A stretch of 64,000 nt of DNA from an uncultured Prevotella sp. (GCA_900316565.1 ONDK01000002.1:1-64000); one strand, 5' to 3'; counted from the first letter of the stretch, positions 33,619 through 42,996 are shown. The notes: generated by a model not told the origin, from the sequence alone. A program made the numbers and translations.

Positions 33619-36600
33619 TTATGCATTTGTCGGAACATCTGCAACTTCAGCCTGCTGTTTGCGTATTTTCTTTCCAAGAATAGAGAAAGCAACAGGAGAA
33701 ACGATGAATATAGAACTCAATGTACCTATAATGACACCGATAATCATAGCGAACGAGAAGCTGCGGATGCTGTCGCCACCAAGGATGAAGATGGCGAGAA
33801 GCACAATCAGCGTTGATACCGACGTGTTGACAGTACGGGCGAGGGTCTCGTTGATGGAGTTGTTGAAGTTGTCCTCAAGGTTTGCCTTCGGATGCAGGCG
33901 GAGGTTCTCACGTATACGGTCCATGACGACCACAGAGTCGTTGACATCATAACCGATAACCGTCAGGATAGCTCCGATGAACGTCTGGTCGACCTCCAGG
34001 GAGAAGCCTATCCAACCGTAGCAGACGGAGAAGAAGCCGATGACGATGATGGTATCAAGGACTAGGGCGGTGATGGCACCTGTGGAGAAGCCTACGTTGC
34101 GGAAACGAAGCAGGATGTAGAGGAAGATACATACAATAGCGAAGATGACGCTCAGGAAAGCGTTGTAGGTGATGTTCTTCGCGATGGAAGGACCTACCTT
34201 TGCGGAACTGATGATGGAACCGCCCTGACGGATATCAGGATTCTTGAACGCGTCGACGTTGGCCTGCGATACGAAACCGCCCTTCTTCAATGCATTGTAC
34301 AGGATGGTCTCAGCGTGGTCGTCCTCCATCGGGTCATTGGACTGGATGTTGTAGTTCGTAGACACGCGGATGGTCTTACCGTCTGTACCAAGGGCAATAA
34401 CATTGGTAGTGGCTGCCTTGCCGGCATTGTCGCCAACGGTGTTGACAAATGCATTGTTAAGGACCTCACGAACCTGCTCCACCTCCACCGGCTTGTCGAG
34501 AACGACAACGTAGTTGCGACCGCCTGTGAAGTCAATGCTCATACTCAGTCCACGGACAAAGAACGAGACGATGAAGAGAACGATGACAACTGCATATGCA
34601 GTATAGCTCTTCTTGTACATGTCCATGAAGTTGATATGGGTATTCTGCATCATATTCTTGCTGACGCCGGTCCAGAACTTAAGATTAAGCCACTTGTCGT
34701 GCTTCATCTTGTTCTCATAGACCAGACGAGTGAGGAACACAGCGGTGAAGAAGGAGATGATGACACCGATGATCCAGGTGGTAGCGAAGCCGCGGATAGG
34801 ACCTGTACCGGTAACAAGGAGGATGACACCGGTAATCAATGAGGTGAGGTTGGAGTCGAAGATTGCAGAGAAGGCGTTGGCGTAACCGGCCTCCACAGCC
34901 TGCTTCATGCCCTTGCCCTTACGAAGCTCCTCCTTGATACGCTCGTAGATAAGCACGTTGGCGTCGACGGCAGTACCGAGGGTAAGCACCATACCTGCGA
35001 TACCAGGCATAGTAAGTGCGCTCTGGAACGATGCCAGGATACCAAGCGTGAAGAAGATGTTCACGATAAGTGCGCCGTTGGCAAGCATACCTGGGATTAC
35101 ATTATACATAAGTACCATGTATATCATCAGAAGGATGAAGGCAACGACGAACGAGATGAGACCCTGCTGGATGGACTGTGCACCGAGAGACGGACCTACG
35201 ACCTCCTCCTGTACAATCTTTGCAGGTGCAGGCATACGTCCGGACTTCAGAGTGTTGGCCAGGTCCTTGGTATCCTCAATAGTAAAGTTACCGCTGATAG
35301 ACGACTGACCACCGTCGATTTCCTGGTTCACACGCGGTGCGGAGTAGACAACACCGTCGAGGACGATGGCTACTGCCTTACCGACATTGGCCTTGGTGAG
35401 CGCTGCCCACTCGCGGGCACCCTCGGAGTTCATGGTCATGCTGACCTCAGGCTTACCGAAGTTGTCAAACTGGTCCTTGGCATCCGTGATGACATCACCC
35501 TCCAGAGGAGCACGGCCGTCAGAGGTTGTAACCTTTATGGCATAGAGTTCAAAGATATTCTTCTGCTGCAGACCGTCGGCAGGCTTGGCACCCCACAGGA
35601 GCTTTACGTCCGGACCGAGAATCTGCTTTGCCAGCGGTGAATAAATCATCTTGTTGACTGCCGCTGTATCACGTACATTGGCATAGCCGACAAGGCTCAG
35701 ACTGCCTTCCGGAGCAAGCTGCAGACGGGAGAGAAGCGGGTTGGCTTTCTTCTCTGCTGCAAGGGCTACGTCAGCACCTTCGGACTTGCTCTTGCTTGCC
35801 AAGGCAGGCTTCTTGGCCTCATCCTTCTTCGTAGAGTCGGCTTTCTCCTTTCCACCATTGGCGATGCGGGTGTTGAGGTCGCGGAGCTTAGGAGCAATCT
35901 CACTGTTGTCCCATGTCTCCCAGAACTCCAGGTTGGCAGAGCCCTGCAGCAGCTTACGCATACGCTCCGGCTCACGGATACCCGGCATCTCGACCATCAG
36001 ACGACCTTCCTGGCCTTCCAGCTTCTGGATGTTAGGCTGGACGACACCGAACTGGTCGATACGGTTACGGACAATGTTGTATGAATTGTCGATGGCTGAG
36101 TTCACCTCCTCGCGAAGGGCCTTCTCTACATCGCCATCGCTGGTCTGTGTGTTCACCTTACCCTTGAGCTCCTGAGTTGCGAATATCTCCGCGAGCTTAT
36201 GTCCTGGAGCCACCTTGTGGTAGGCATCTACAAACAGTGAAATAAAATCACTCTGAGACGTCATCTCTTCTTTCTTGGCCATGTCCATTGCCTTCTGATA
36301 TGCTGCATCTGTCTTGTGATCAGCAAGCACGTCAACAACGTCAGGAACCGAGATCTCAAGGATAACGTTCATACCGCCCTTAAGGTCAAGACCCAGTCCT
36401 ATCTGAGTCTCCTGGCACTTTTGGTAAGAGTAAATGCCCAGGTACTTGACAGAATCAAGATAGTCCTGCCGTGATACCGGATCCTTAATCTTCGATGCCT
36501 CGTTGTCATAGTAGCTTGTGGCTACGCTAAACGACAGGTAGAAGATACTTGCCAGCGTCAGTAAGACGGTAATACAAATTACTAATCCTTTGTTTCGCAT
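33619..36600 (-). CDS. secDF: Fused protein translocase SecD-SecF
   Basis: 993 residues joining SecD (about 1-620) and SecF (about 650-993) in one chain, as in other Bacteroidetes. It uses proton flow to pull secreted proteins across the inner membrane with SecYEG. SecD features include DLKGGMNVILE and the large periplasmic P1 region. SecF features include SIDFTGGRNYVV and ALVLDTIIVIGFF. Twelve membrane helices are expected. A Lys/Ala-rich stretch near residues 255-285 lies in the P1 region. A -7 box TACCTTTG is at 36719-36726, giving a leader of about 110 bases. Confidence 0.96.
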   Translation of the reverse strand: MRNKGLVICITVLLTLASIFYLSFSVATSYYDNEASKIKDPVSRQDYLDSVKYLGIYSYQKCQETQIGLGLDLKGGMNVILEISVPDVVDVLADHKTDAAYQKAMDMAKKEEMTSQSDFISLFVDAYHKVAPGHKLAEIFATQELKGKVNTQTSDGDVEKALREEVNSAIDNSYNIVRNRIDQFGVVQPNIQKLEGQEGRLMVEMPGIREPERMRKLLQGSANLEFWETWDNSEIAPKLRDLNTRIANGGKEKADSTKKDEAKKPALASKSKSEGADVALAAEKKANPLLSRLQLAPEGSLSLVGYANVRDTAAVNKMIYSPLAKQILGPDVKLLWGAKPADGLQQKNIFELYAIKVTTSDGRAPLEGDVITDAKDQFDNFGKPEVSMTMNSEGAREWAALTKANVGKAVAIVLDGVVYSAPRVNQEIDGGQSSISGNFTIEDTKDLANTLKSGRMPAPAKIVQEEVVGPSLGAQSIQQGLISFVVAFILLMIYMVLMYNVIPGMLANGALIVNIFFTLGILASFQSALTMPGIAGMVLTLGTAVDANVLIYERIKEELRKGKGMKQAVEAGYANAFSAIFDSNLTSLITGVILLVTGTGPIRGFATTWIIGVIISFFTAVFLTRLVYENKMKHDKWLNLKFWTGVSKNMMQNTHINFMDMYKKSYTAYAVVIVLFIVSFFVRGLSMSIDFTGGRNYVVVLDKPVEVEQVREVLNNAFVNTVGDNAGKAATTNVIALGTDGKTIRVSTNYNIQSNDPMEDDHAETILYNALKKGGFVSQANVDAFKNPDIRQGGSIISSAKVGPSIAKNITYNAFLSVIFAIVCIFLYILLRFRNVGFSTGAITALVLDTIIVIGFFSVCYGWIGFSLEVDQTFIGAILTVIGYDVNDSVVVMDRIRENLRLHPKANLEDNFNNSINETLARTVNTSVSTLIVLLAIFILGGDSIRSFSFAMIIGVIIGTLSSIFIVSPVAFSILGKKIRKQQAEVADVPTNA

Positions 36601-36846
36601 TTTTTGTTAACTATTATTTTTAATTTAATTTTTGTCTTAGATAATTTAAGCCTTCTGTCTGAAAGCAAAGTACCTTGCATACTTTCGGTTTCAGGTTCCA
36701 AGCTTTCACTATAGCGTGCAAAGGTACTTATTTTTTCGAATTTTGGGAAATTTCTGCTAATTAAATATTTATTTCGTTTTGGAAAAAGGCGTTTTTTTAT
36801 GCATTTCGACTGATATAGTGCACCTTCCGTACTTATTTAGGCTGTT

Positions 36847-37980
36847 CTACCGCTTCTTTTTCAGCCAGCAATAGATGGGATAATGGTCAGACTTGTCGCA
36901 ACTGCGGTCTACTTTCGCCCCATAGGGCTGCAAGTCGGGGGAACAGAGTATGTTGTCGATGCGCACACGGATGCCACTCTTATGGTAAGACCAGCCCGGT
37001 CCGGTACCGGAGGCAACGAAGCAGTCGGTGAGACCGGTGGCAACACGACGGTGGGTATACGATATGGGAGAGTCGTTGAAGTCGCCGCAGACTATCACGC
37101 TCATACCATGTCTGCGGTACTTGTGGATGTATTTGGCCACGGCATCAGCCTGAGGGGCACGCTTCCTCGCGCCAACGCCAATCTTGGTGATGAAGAACTT
37201 CGACTCCTCACCGGTGGAATCGTTCATCACGGCACCGTGAACGAGGCTATGGAAGCGGTCCTTGTCCTCAACGCTAAGGCCGACACTCTCAAAGTGGTTG
37301 TTGACAAGAAGGACTTTCCTGCCATTAATCTTCAGGAAGAATGCCACACTGATATTCCCCTTTGACTCATAATGTATCCGTTCATGGCTGAGAATGGGGA
37401 ACTTGGAATAGACGGCAAGGACGTCGTCCGTAGGTCCGCGCTTATGAACAGTGTCGCAGTATTCATACCCTTTTGCGAGCATGGGGTATACGGTCTTAGT
37501 ATAGTTAGGGTCGCATCCGGCTTCTTGAAGGCAGATGATATCGGCTCCACTGTTGAGCAAATAGTCGACGATAGGATTCATCTCGTCTTTGTCATTATCC
37601 CACGTAGCGAACTCCCAGACATTATACGACAACACCTTTATGGCACCTTTGGGAGAGTCCTTGGGCATGTTTACGGGACAATAACGGCGCACCGGCCCCC
37701 AGGAGACAAGAAAACCGATGAGAGGAACGAGGATGTAGCGTCTGTTGAACACCAACCAGAAGACGACAAACAGCCCATTTAAAAACAAGAAAAAGGGAAA
37801 GGAGAGTCCTAACGTGGACAAGATGGCGTGCTCACGAGGGTCTATATGATCGGAATAGCCCACAAGGAGCATCAGGACGATGACAAAAATGTTCAGAGGC
37901 AGGAGCAAATCCCTGAAGAAGAATGTCCCCACCGACCATCCGCTGAAAAGGGCGTGTTCTGATGCCTTGTCTCTACTCAT
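36847..37980 (-). CDS. Endonuclease/exonuclease/phosphatase family membrane protein
   Basis: 377 residues: three N-terminal membrane helices within about 22-98, then an EEP domain facing most likely the periplasm. Catalytic motifs are seen: VLSYNVWEF (Asn), ICLQEAG (Glu, metal), VNNHFES, VCGDFNDSP and SDHYPIYCW (Asp-His). The fold hydrolyses phosphodiester or phosphate esters of nucleic acids or lipids; which one cannot be told. It is a common Bacteroidetes gene placed beside rhomboid here (62-base gap to 38043), the same strand order suggesting cotranscription. Confidence 0.88.
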   Translation of the reverse strand: MSRDKASEHALFSGWSVGTFFFRDLLLPLNIFVIVLMLLVGYSDHIDPREHAILSTLGLSFPFFLFLNGLFVVFWLVFNRRYILVPLIGFLVSWGPVRRYCPVNMPKDSPKGAIKVLSYNVWEFATWDNDKDEMNPIVDYLLNSGADIICLQEAGCDPNYTKTVYPMLAKGYEYCDTVHKRGPTDDVLAVYSKFPILSHERIHYESKGNISVAFFLKINGRKVLLVNNHFESVGLSVEDKDRFHSLVHGAVMNDSTGEESKFFITKIGVGARKRAPQADAVAKYIHKYRRHGMSVIVCGDFNDSPISYTHRRVATGLTDCFVASGTGPGWSYHKSGIRVRIDNILCSPDLQPYGAKVDRSCDKSDHYPIYCWLKKKR

Positions 37981-38042
37981 GTTTGTAAATTCTGTTTGTC
38001 TGCAAATGTCTTGGACACTTACAGGAAGCGTATCACTGCAAG

Positions 38043-38984
38043 TTATTTCTTACTTTGGTCGAAAAGTTTCCGTTTTTCCTCATCCGTGAGGCTGTCATAG
38101 CCGCTCTGACGTATCTTGTCAAGTATACGGTCTATCTCATCCTGCTCCGCTTTCTTGCGGGCATTGTAGTCCCAGTCGCTCTCACGACGGCTCTCCGTGT
38201 TAGGACGGTAATGAAACTTCGGCTTTCCCGTGCCGGAGGAATGAGACGAATGCCGGTCCCAGGCGTTCTTCATACGGTCGAAGAACTGCGAGCCCTTGCC
38301 CATTCCGAAGTCGCCGGAGCCACTGTAAGGATGCTTCTGCCAGTATTTTATGAGTACAAAGCCGAAGAGCATTCCGCCGAGATGGGCCACATGAGCCACT
38401 CCATCACCGGGTTGTCCGAGGGCATAGAACAGCTCCAGGGCCACAGAACCCAGCACGAGCCACTTCGCCTTTATAGGTATCGGGATAGGGATGATGAACA
38501 TCCGTTCCTCCGGGAACAGCATACCGAAGGCAAGAAGCACGGCATAGATGGCTCCGGAGGCTCCCACCGTGGTCATCAGATTGAGATAATCGTCCACTGG
38601 CATCGGCTGTCCGCCCATCGAGACATACTGGTATGCGTCGAGACCGTTGATGATATACGAACCATATTGAGCCAGCTCCTGGCACAGACCGGCACCAATG
38701 CCGCAGACAATGTAATAAAAAAGGAACTTCTTAGGGCCCCACACATTCTCTATCACCATACCGAACATCCATAGCATGAACATATTCATGATGATATGCA
38801 TCCAACCGCCATGCATGAACATGTAGGTTATAAGCTGATAAACGTGGAAATGGGACGCCTTGAAGAAGTGCAGTCCAAGGATTGTTGTGAGGTCGATGCC
38901 CATCGGCTGAACAATCATTGTTATGAGAAACATGACAATGTTGATGATGAGCAAGTATTTCGTGACTTGTGGGATATTTCGCAT
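38043..38984 (-). CDS. Rhomboid family intramembrane serine protease
   Basis: 313 residues. Six membrane helices carry the rhomboid dyad: Ser143 in TVGASGAIYAV and His201 in AHVAHLGGMLFG, plus the HGGWMHIIMN segment with His63 and Asn67 that stabilises the oxyanion. It cuts membrane-spanning substrates in the inner membrane. A polar C-terminal tail of about 95 residues follows, rich in Ser, Arg and Asp. The start is the ATG at 38984; the longer frame would need a TTG at 39032. A -7 box TACTTTTG lies at 39079-39086. Confidence 0.92.
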   Translation of the reverse strand: MRNIPQVTKYLLIINIVMFLITMIVQPMGIDLTTILGLHFFKASHFHVYQLITYMFMHGGWMHIIMNMFMLWMFGMVIENVWGPKKFLFYYIVCGIGAGLCQELAQYGSYIINGLDAYQYVSMGGQPMPVDDYLNLMTTVGASGAIYAVLLAFGMLFPEERMFIIPIPIPIKAKWLVLGSVALELFYALGQPGDGVAHVAHLGGMLFGFVLIKYWQKHPYSGSGDFGMGKGSQFFDRMKNAWDRHSSHSSGTGKPKFHYRPNTESRRESDWDYNARKKAEQDEIDRILDKIRQSGYDSLTDEEKRKLFDQSKK

Positions 38985-39168
38985 TACACGCTGTTTAAAG
39001 GGTTTAACCGTTCTTTGTCTTATCTGCCGCAACAGCCTTTCCGTTTACCAGTCAGACTGATGCGTATGTTCAATAGTGCAAAAGTACTAAAAATTCCTCT
39101 CTTCCGACTGAAAAACGCCATCCAAACTACATTTTTATGGTATTTTCTTCATTTTTTTTGATTTTTTG

Positions 39169-39199
39169 TTTGAAGTCTGAAACTATTAACTTATATTTG
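39169..39199 (+). promoter_or_regulatory. hup promoter
   Basis: TTTG (39169-39172), 19-base spacer, TATATTTG (39192-39199): full consensus. The leader is about 45 bases. Confidence 0.85.
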
Positions 39200-39251
39200 T
39201 GCTCGAAAATCGAAATATATCTATTTAAAATCAATTTATAAACATCAAATT

Positions 39252-39527
39252 ATGAACAAGACAGAATTAATTGACGCTATTGCAGCAGGCGCAGGTCTGA
39301 GCAAGGCTGATGCAAAGAAATCATTGGATGCTGCCGTTGCAGCTATTAAGGATGAGCTCGTTAAGGGCGGTAAGGTACAGCTCGTAGGCTTTGGCACTTT
39401 CGCCGTTTCTGAGCGTCCGGCTCGCGAGGGTATCAACCCAGCAACAAAGGAGAAGATACAAATTGCTGCCAAGAAGGTTGCAAAGTTTAAGGCAGGTGCT
39501 GAGCTGGCAGATGCAGTAAACAAATAA
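39252..39527 (+). CDS. hup: HU family DNA-binding protein
   Basis: 91 residues, the standard HU length. The dimerising helices (MNKTELIDAIAAGAGLSKAD) are followed by the beta-arm signature GFGTFAVSERPAREGINPATK, in which the Pro intercalates into DNA. It bends and compacts the chromosome. A strong promoter lies upstream and a terminator directly after (39559-39591). Whether it is HU or a related nucleoid paralogue cannot be told, since Bacteroidetes carry several. Confidence 0.93.
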   Translation: MNKTELIDAIAAGAGLSKADAKKSLDAAVAAIKDELVKGGKVQLVGFGTFAVSERPAREGINPATKEKIQIAAKKVAKFKAGAELADAVNK

Positions 39528-39558
39528 TTGTAAAGAAAATTAGTAACGACTAATATTG

Positions 39559-39597
39559 AAGAGTGAAGAATCCAAGTGATTGTTCACTCTTTCTTTT
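39559..39597 (+). terminator. hup terminator/attenuator before the sigma gene
   Basis: Stem aagagtgaa (39559-39567) pairs with ttcactctt (39583-39591), followed by tctttta. The next gene starts at 39598, so this stem also sits in that gene's leader. Confidence 0.75.
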
Positions 39598-40095
39598 ATG
39601 CTCATAGAAAACCTTTTCAAGCAGCTATACCGTCCTCTTTGCGTCTATGCGATGCACTATCTGAAGGGAAACACAGAAGCAGCGGAGGACATCGTACAGG
39701 ACTGCTTCATAAAATACTGGCAATCACGTCCCGACAACGGGCGTGCCTTCCTTTACGTCTCCGTCAGAAACGCATGTATCGACTACCTGCGCCGTCAGCA
39801 TCCGGAGGTCATGACCTTCGCGCCTTACGACCTCGACGGCATTATCAGCGACGAGGAAGCAGTCGGACGATCGTTACGTGAGGCTGAGTTATGGGAGCGT
39901 ATAGACCGCCTCCCCAACCGGTGCCGCGAGATTTTCCTTATGAGCAAGCGCGACAGAATGAAATATTCTGAGATAGCTTCAGAGTTAGGTCTGTCGGAGA
40001 AAACCGTAGAGCATCAGATAAGCAAGGCCCTGAAGCGACTCAAGGACAGCGAAGGCCATGGCAACCAGCTCTCCTTCATCCTTGCAATAGCCTAA
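39598..40095 (+). CDS. ECF-type RNA polymerase sigma-70 factor
   Basis: 165 residues. Region 2 spans LYRPLCVYAMHYLKGNTEAAEDIVQDCFIKYW and RNACIDYLRRQ; region 4 spans IDRLPNRCREIFLMSKRDRMKYSEIASELGLSEKTVEHQISKAL. It resembles the Bacteroidetes ECF sigmas that usually pair with a FecR anti-sigma and a TonB receptor, but no anti-sigma follows; 485 bases of repeats do. The start is ATG 39598; the longer frame would need TTG at 39580 inside the hup terminator. No own promoter was seen, so read-through from hup is likely. Confidence 0.9.
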   Translation: MLIENLFKQLYRPLCVYAMHYLKGNTEAAEDIVQDCFIKYWQSRPDNGRAFLYVSVRNACIDYLRRQHPEVMTFAPYDLDGIISDEEAVGRSLREAELWERIDRLPNRCREIFLMSKRDRMKYSEIASELGLSEKTVEHQISKALKRLKDSEGHGNQLSFILAIA

Positions 40096-40115
40096 TGTAC
40101 AAGTTTCGGTAGTAA

Positions 40116-40361
40116 GGCGTTCAATTTGTTGTACCCATTTTTGCTCAGGAATGGGATAAGTGCTTCGTAGTGGCACTGGGACTATTCATCCCCCCTTTCT
40201 TATTTTACGGGAGTAACACCCTCTTGCAGGGTGCGGCCCTTGTGGCCGTCCGCCACATTATGTCGAATATATTTTTATTCGGACGGCCCCTAACCCTACC
40301 TAGCCGCACCCTGCAAGCGGATATCCGCAGAAAGAGTGGGAACTTCATATTGAACGCCCTA
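40116..40361. mobile_element. Family D non-autonomous element, copy 2, with nested family A pair
   Basis: Ends ggcgttcaat and attgaacgcc are inverted repeats, flanked by an exact 12-base direct repeat tttcggtagtaa at 40104-40115 and 40362-40373. The body is the reverse complement of the element at 4558-4710 with modest divergence, plus about 90 extra bases: a family A arm (40225-40253) and an inverted long-form arm (40281-40315). It has no transposase. The flanking duplication indicates insertion just after the sigma gene. Confidence 0.8.
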
Positions 40362-40398
40362 TTTCGGTAGTAAACGAAGTCGCCTAACCTTATGATTA

Positions 40399-40496
40399 AT
40401 TGCTAATTACTCATTGCTCATTACTAATTACTAATTACTCATTGCTAATTCCTCATTGCTAACTGCTAATTGCTCATTGTTTATTGCTAACTGTTT
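40399..40496. repeat. Heptamer array, 14 copies
   Basis: Successive 7-base units such as attgcta, attactc, attgctc and attacta run without gap for 98 bases. Each begins att or act, and the fourth and last positions vary. It looks like a microsatellite that has partly decayed. Confidence 0.85.
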
Positions 40497-40497
40497 A

Positions 40498-40543
40498 AAC
40501 AGTCGCGCCCTCATCGCATTGTTGCGATGAGGGCGCGACTGTT
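40498..40543. repeat. Perfect 21-bp hairpin
   Basis: Arms 40498-40518 and 40523-40543 (aacagtcgcgccctcatcgca and its complement) enclose the loop ttgt. There is no T tract on either side, yet the GC-rich stem lies 39 bases after the rnc stop, so it could protect or end the acpP-fabF-rnc message. Confidence 0.85.
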
Positions 40544-40581
40544 ATGTATACGTACAAATTTCAGAACTCGTATGGATTATT

Positions 40582-41643
40582 TTATTCCTTTCCGTCGAAG
40601 GCGGCAGCTTCCGCGGCCGCAATGATGCTCTCACGGTCGTCGTTACCATTCTCAGCAGCTGAGGTATCGTCAGTCAACTCGTTTCCGCTTTCGCTTTCCG
40701 AGATAAGTTCCTTGACATCATCCGACTGCTCATCGGCAGCCTTATCCGAGAACACCTCCTCACGGAAGGGGTTCTCATGTTTCTCCTTCTCGGAAGCAGC
40801 GTCGCCAACAAGGAACTCGTTCTGCTTCTCCGGATCCGGAACATTCTCCACCGGCTCCTCTTCCATCTTCGTACGGTTACCTTTTGCCGCAAAGACAGAG
40901 TCGATGAACTGCGGTTCCCGCCGCAATTTCTGCAGCGTCAGCTTGGAAGCCATCTGCTGACTTTCCTTCTTTGAGAAGCCCTTTCCCTGTCCGCCGGATA
41001 GTCCTTCTATCAGGACCTCATAGCTGAACATCGGACTGCCATCCGCATCCTTTCCCTGTTCGAGAAGATGGAACTCTATATTCACACGGTTCTTCTGGCT
41101 CCACTCTATGAGTTTCGACTTGAAGTTCACCTCCTTGTACGCCACCTTATCTATATTGATAAGTTCTCCGAGTATCTGCCTCTTCATGAACTTCATGCAG
41201 GCATTGTATCCGTGATCAAGATACAGAGCTCCGACGACGGCCTCGAAGGCGTTGCCACCCATATAGCTGTTGTGCGCCGCGGAGTGTCCGGCTGTCAGCA
41301 CCAGGTCGTTAATACCCATTGTCTTTGCCAACCGGTTAAGGGTCTCACGCTGAACGATCTTTGAGCGCGTATTAGTGAGAAATCCTTCACGCTTTCGTGG
41401 GAAGTGCTTGAACACTATGTCTCCTACGATAGCGTCAAGAACGGCATCGCCCAAGAACTCCAACCGTTCGTTGTTGACCTTCTGTCCCTTGCTATTCCTG
41501 TGGGCAACGCTCTTATGCATCAGCGCGACCTTATAGAAGGTGATGTCATGCGGCATCACGCCGAGGATATGGTATATAGACAAATAAAGCTCCTTATCCT
41601 TTCGGAAAGGGAGCCTTATTCTATCGATGATATTATTCAGCAT
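40582..41643 (-). CDS. rnc: Ribonuclease III with long acidic tail
   Basis: 353 residues. It cuts double-stranded RNA in rRNA maturation and decay. The catalytic domain shows the signature NERLEFLGDAVLD (58-70) and the second acidic site with Glu134 (NAFEAVVGALYLD). The dsRNA-binding domain is about 173-242. The last 95 or so residues are highly acidic and low in complexity (for example SEKEKHENPFREEVFSDKAA), making it over 100 residues longer than a typical RNase III. The start is ATG 41643, overlapping the fabF 3' end by 11 bases, which points to translational coupling. Confidence 0.93.
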   Translation of the reverse strand: MLNNIIDRIRLPFRKDKELYLSIYHILGVMPHDITFYKVALMHKSVAHRNSKGQKVNNERLEFLGDAVLDAIVGDIVFKHFPRKREGFLTNTRSKIVQRETLNRLAKTMGINDLVLTAGHSAAHNSYMGGNAFEAVVGALYLDHGYNACMKFMKRQILGELINIDKVAYKEVNFKSKLIEWSQKNRVNIEFHLLEQGKDADGSPMFSYEVLIEGLSGGQGKGFSKKESQQMASKLTLQKLRREPQFIDSVFAAKGNRTKMEEEPVENVPDPEKQNEFLVGDAASEKEKHENPFREEVFSDKAADEQSDDVKELISESESGNELTDDTSAAENGNDDRESIIAAAEAAAFDGKE

Positions 41644-42895
41644 ACTTCTTGAAGATAACGCATGCATTGTGGCCACCGAAGCCGAAGGTATTGCTCAATG
41701 CAGCACGCACCTCGCGCTTCTGTGCCTTATTGAATGTGAAATTCATCTTGTAGTCTATCTCCGGATCATCATCGCCTTCCTCGTGGTTGATGGTAGGAGG
41801 CACGATGTCGGTCTGCACCGCCTTGACACAAGCCAGGGCCTCTACGGCACCAGCCGCACCGAGAAGGTGACCGGTCATACTCTTTGTGGAAGAGATGTTC
41901 AGACGATAAGCATCCTCACCGAAGACATCCTTGATGGCCTTTGCCTCAGAGATGTCGCCGACATGTGTCGATGTGCCGTGCACATTGATGTAATCGATGT
42001 CGCCAGGAGTGAGATGTGCGTCTTCCAGAGCAGCTTCCATGACAAGCTTCGCACCAAGACCTTCCGGATGGGAAGCAGTGATATGATAAGCGTCAGCGCT
42101 CTCGCCTTCACCTACCATCTCCGCATAGATACGTGCGCCACGTGCCTTTGCGTGCTCAAGGGTCTCCAGAATAAGACATCCGGCACCCTCACCCATGACG
42201 AAACCGTCGCGGCTGGCCGAGAACGGACGTGAAGCGTGCTCCGGGTCGTCGTTGCGCGTGGAGAGAGCCTTCATAGAGTTGAAGCCGCCCACACCGCACA
42301 TGCAGATAGCAGCCTCGGCACCACCGGCCACGATGACGTCAGCCTTGCCCAGGCGGAGCAGGTTGAAAGCGTCGGCAAGGGCGTTCGACGATGAAGCGCA
42401 TGCCGATGTCGTAGCGTAGTTAGGTCCGTGGAAGCCGTACTTGATGGAAATCTGTCCGGCAGCGATGTCGGAAATCATCATAGGAATGAAGAAAGGAGAG
42501 AAGAACGGACCACGGTCGATGTTCTGACCATATTCCACTACCTCCTTCTGGAACGTACTGATACCGCCGATACCGACACCATAGATAACGCCGACGCGGT
42601 TCTTGTCGGTCTTCTCCAGGTCCAGTCCTGAGTCCTCTACACCCTGTATAGCGCTGGCCATAGCCAACTGAGTGTAGCGGTCCATCTTACGCAGCTCTTT
42701 TCTGTCAAGATATTGTTTCGGGTCGAAGCCTTTCACCTCGCAAGCAAAATGAGTCTTGCACTTTGAGGCATCAAACTCGGTAATAGGAGCGCAGCCGCTC
42801 TTACCCTCTACCATAGCCTTCCACGTGTCTTCAACGTTAAGGCCAAGAGGAGTAACGGCGCCCAGTCCTGTTACAACTACTCTGTTTAATTCCAT
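41633..42895 (-). CDS. fabF: Beta-ketoacyl-ACP synthase II
   Basis: 420 residues. It condenses malonyl-ACP with acyl-ACP in fatty acid elongation. The Cys-His-His triad is complete: Cys166 in TTSACASSS, His306 in NVHGTSTH and His343 in TGHLLGAAG. The thiolase fold length is standard. It follows acpP on the minus strand (175-base gap with a terminator-like hairpin) and overlaps rnc, the acpP-fabF-rnc order common in bacteria. Confidence 0.97.
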   Translation of the reverse strand: MELNRVVVTGLGAVTPLGLNVEDTWKAMVEGKSGCAPITEFDASKCKTHFACEVKGFDPKQYLDRKELRKMDRYTQLAMASAIQGVEDSGLDLEKTDKNRVGVIYGVGIGGISTFQKEVVEYGQNIDRGPFFSPFFIPMMISDIAAGQISIKYGFHGPNYATTSACASSSNALADAFNLLRLGKADVIVAGGAEAAICMCGVGGFNSMKALSTRNDDPEHASRPFSASRDGFVMGEGAGCLILETLEHAKARGARIYAEMVGEGESADAYHITASHPEGLGAKLVMEAALEDAHLTPGDIDYINVHGTSTHVGDISEAKAIKDVFGEDAYRLNISSTKSMTGHLLGAAGAVEALACVKAVQTDIVPPTINHEEGDDDPEIDYKMNFTFNKAQKREVRAALSNTFGFGGHNACVIFKKYAE

Positions 42896-42996
42896 TTGTA
42901 TATTCTATTTCTTTGACTCCAGGCGGTATGCCGAATGGAGGGCATTCTTCACCACATTATACACAAGAGCATAACGCCGGAAAAATTCTACAAACC

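Larger units (their letters stand above)
40096..40581. other. Gene-free region with a mobile element, heptamer array and hairpin
   Basis: Contains a family D element (40116-40361) with a nested family A pair, a 14-copy heptamer array (40399-40496) and a perfect hairpin (40498-40543). No gene is supported. Confidence 0.75.
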
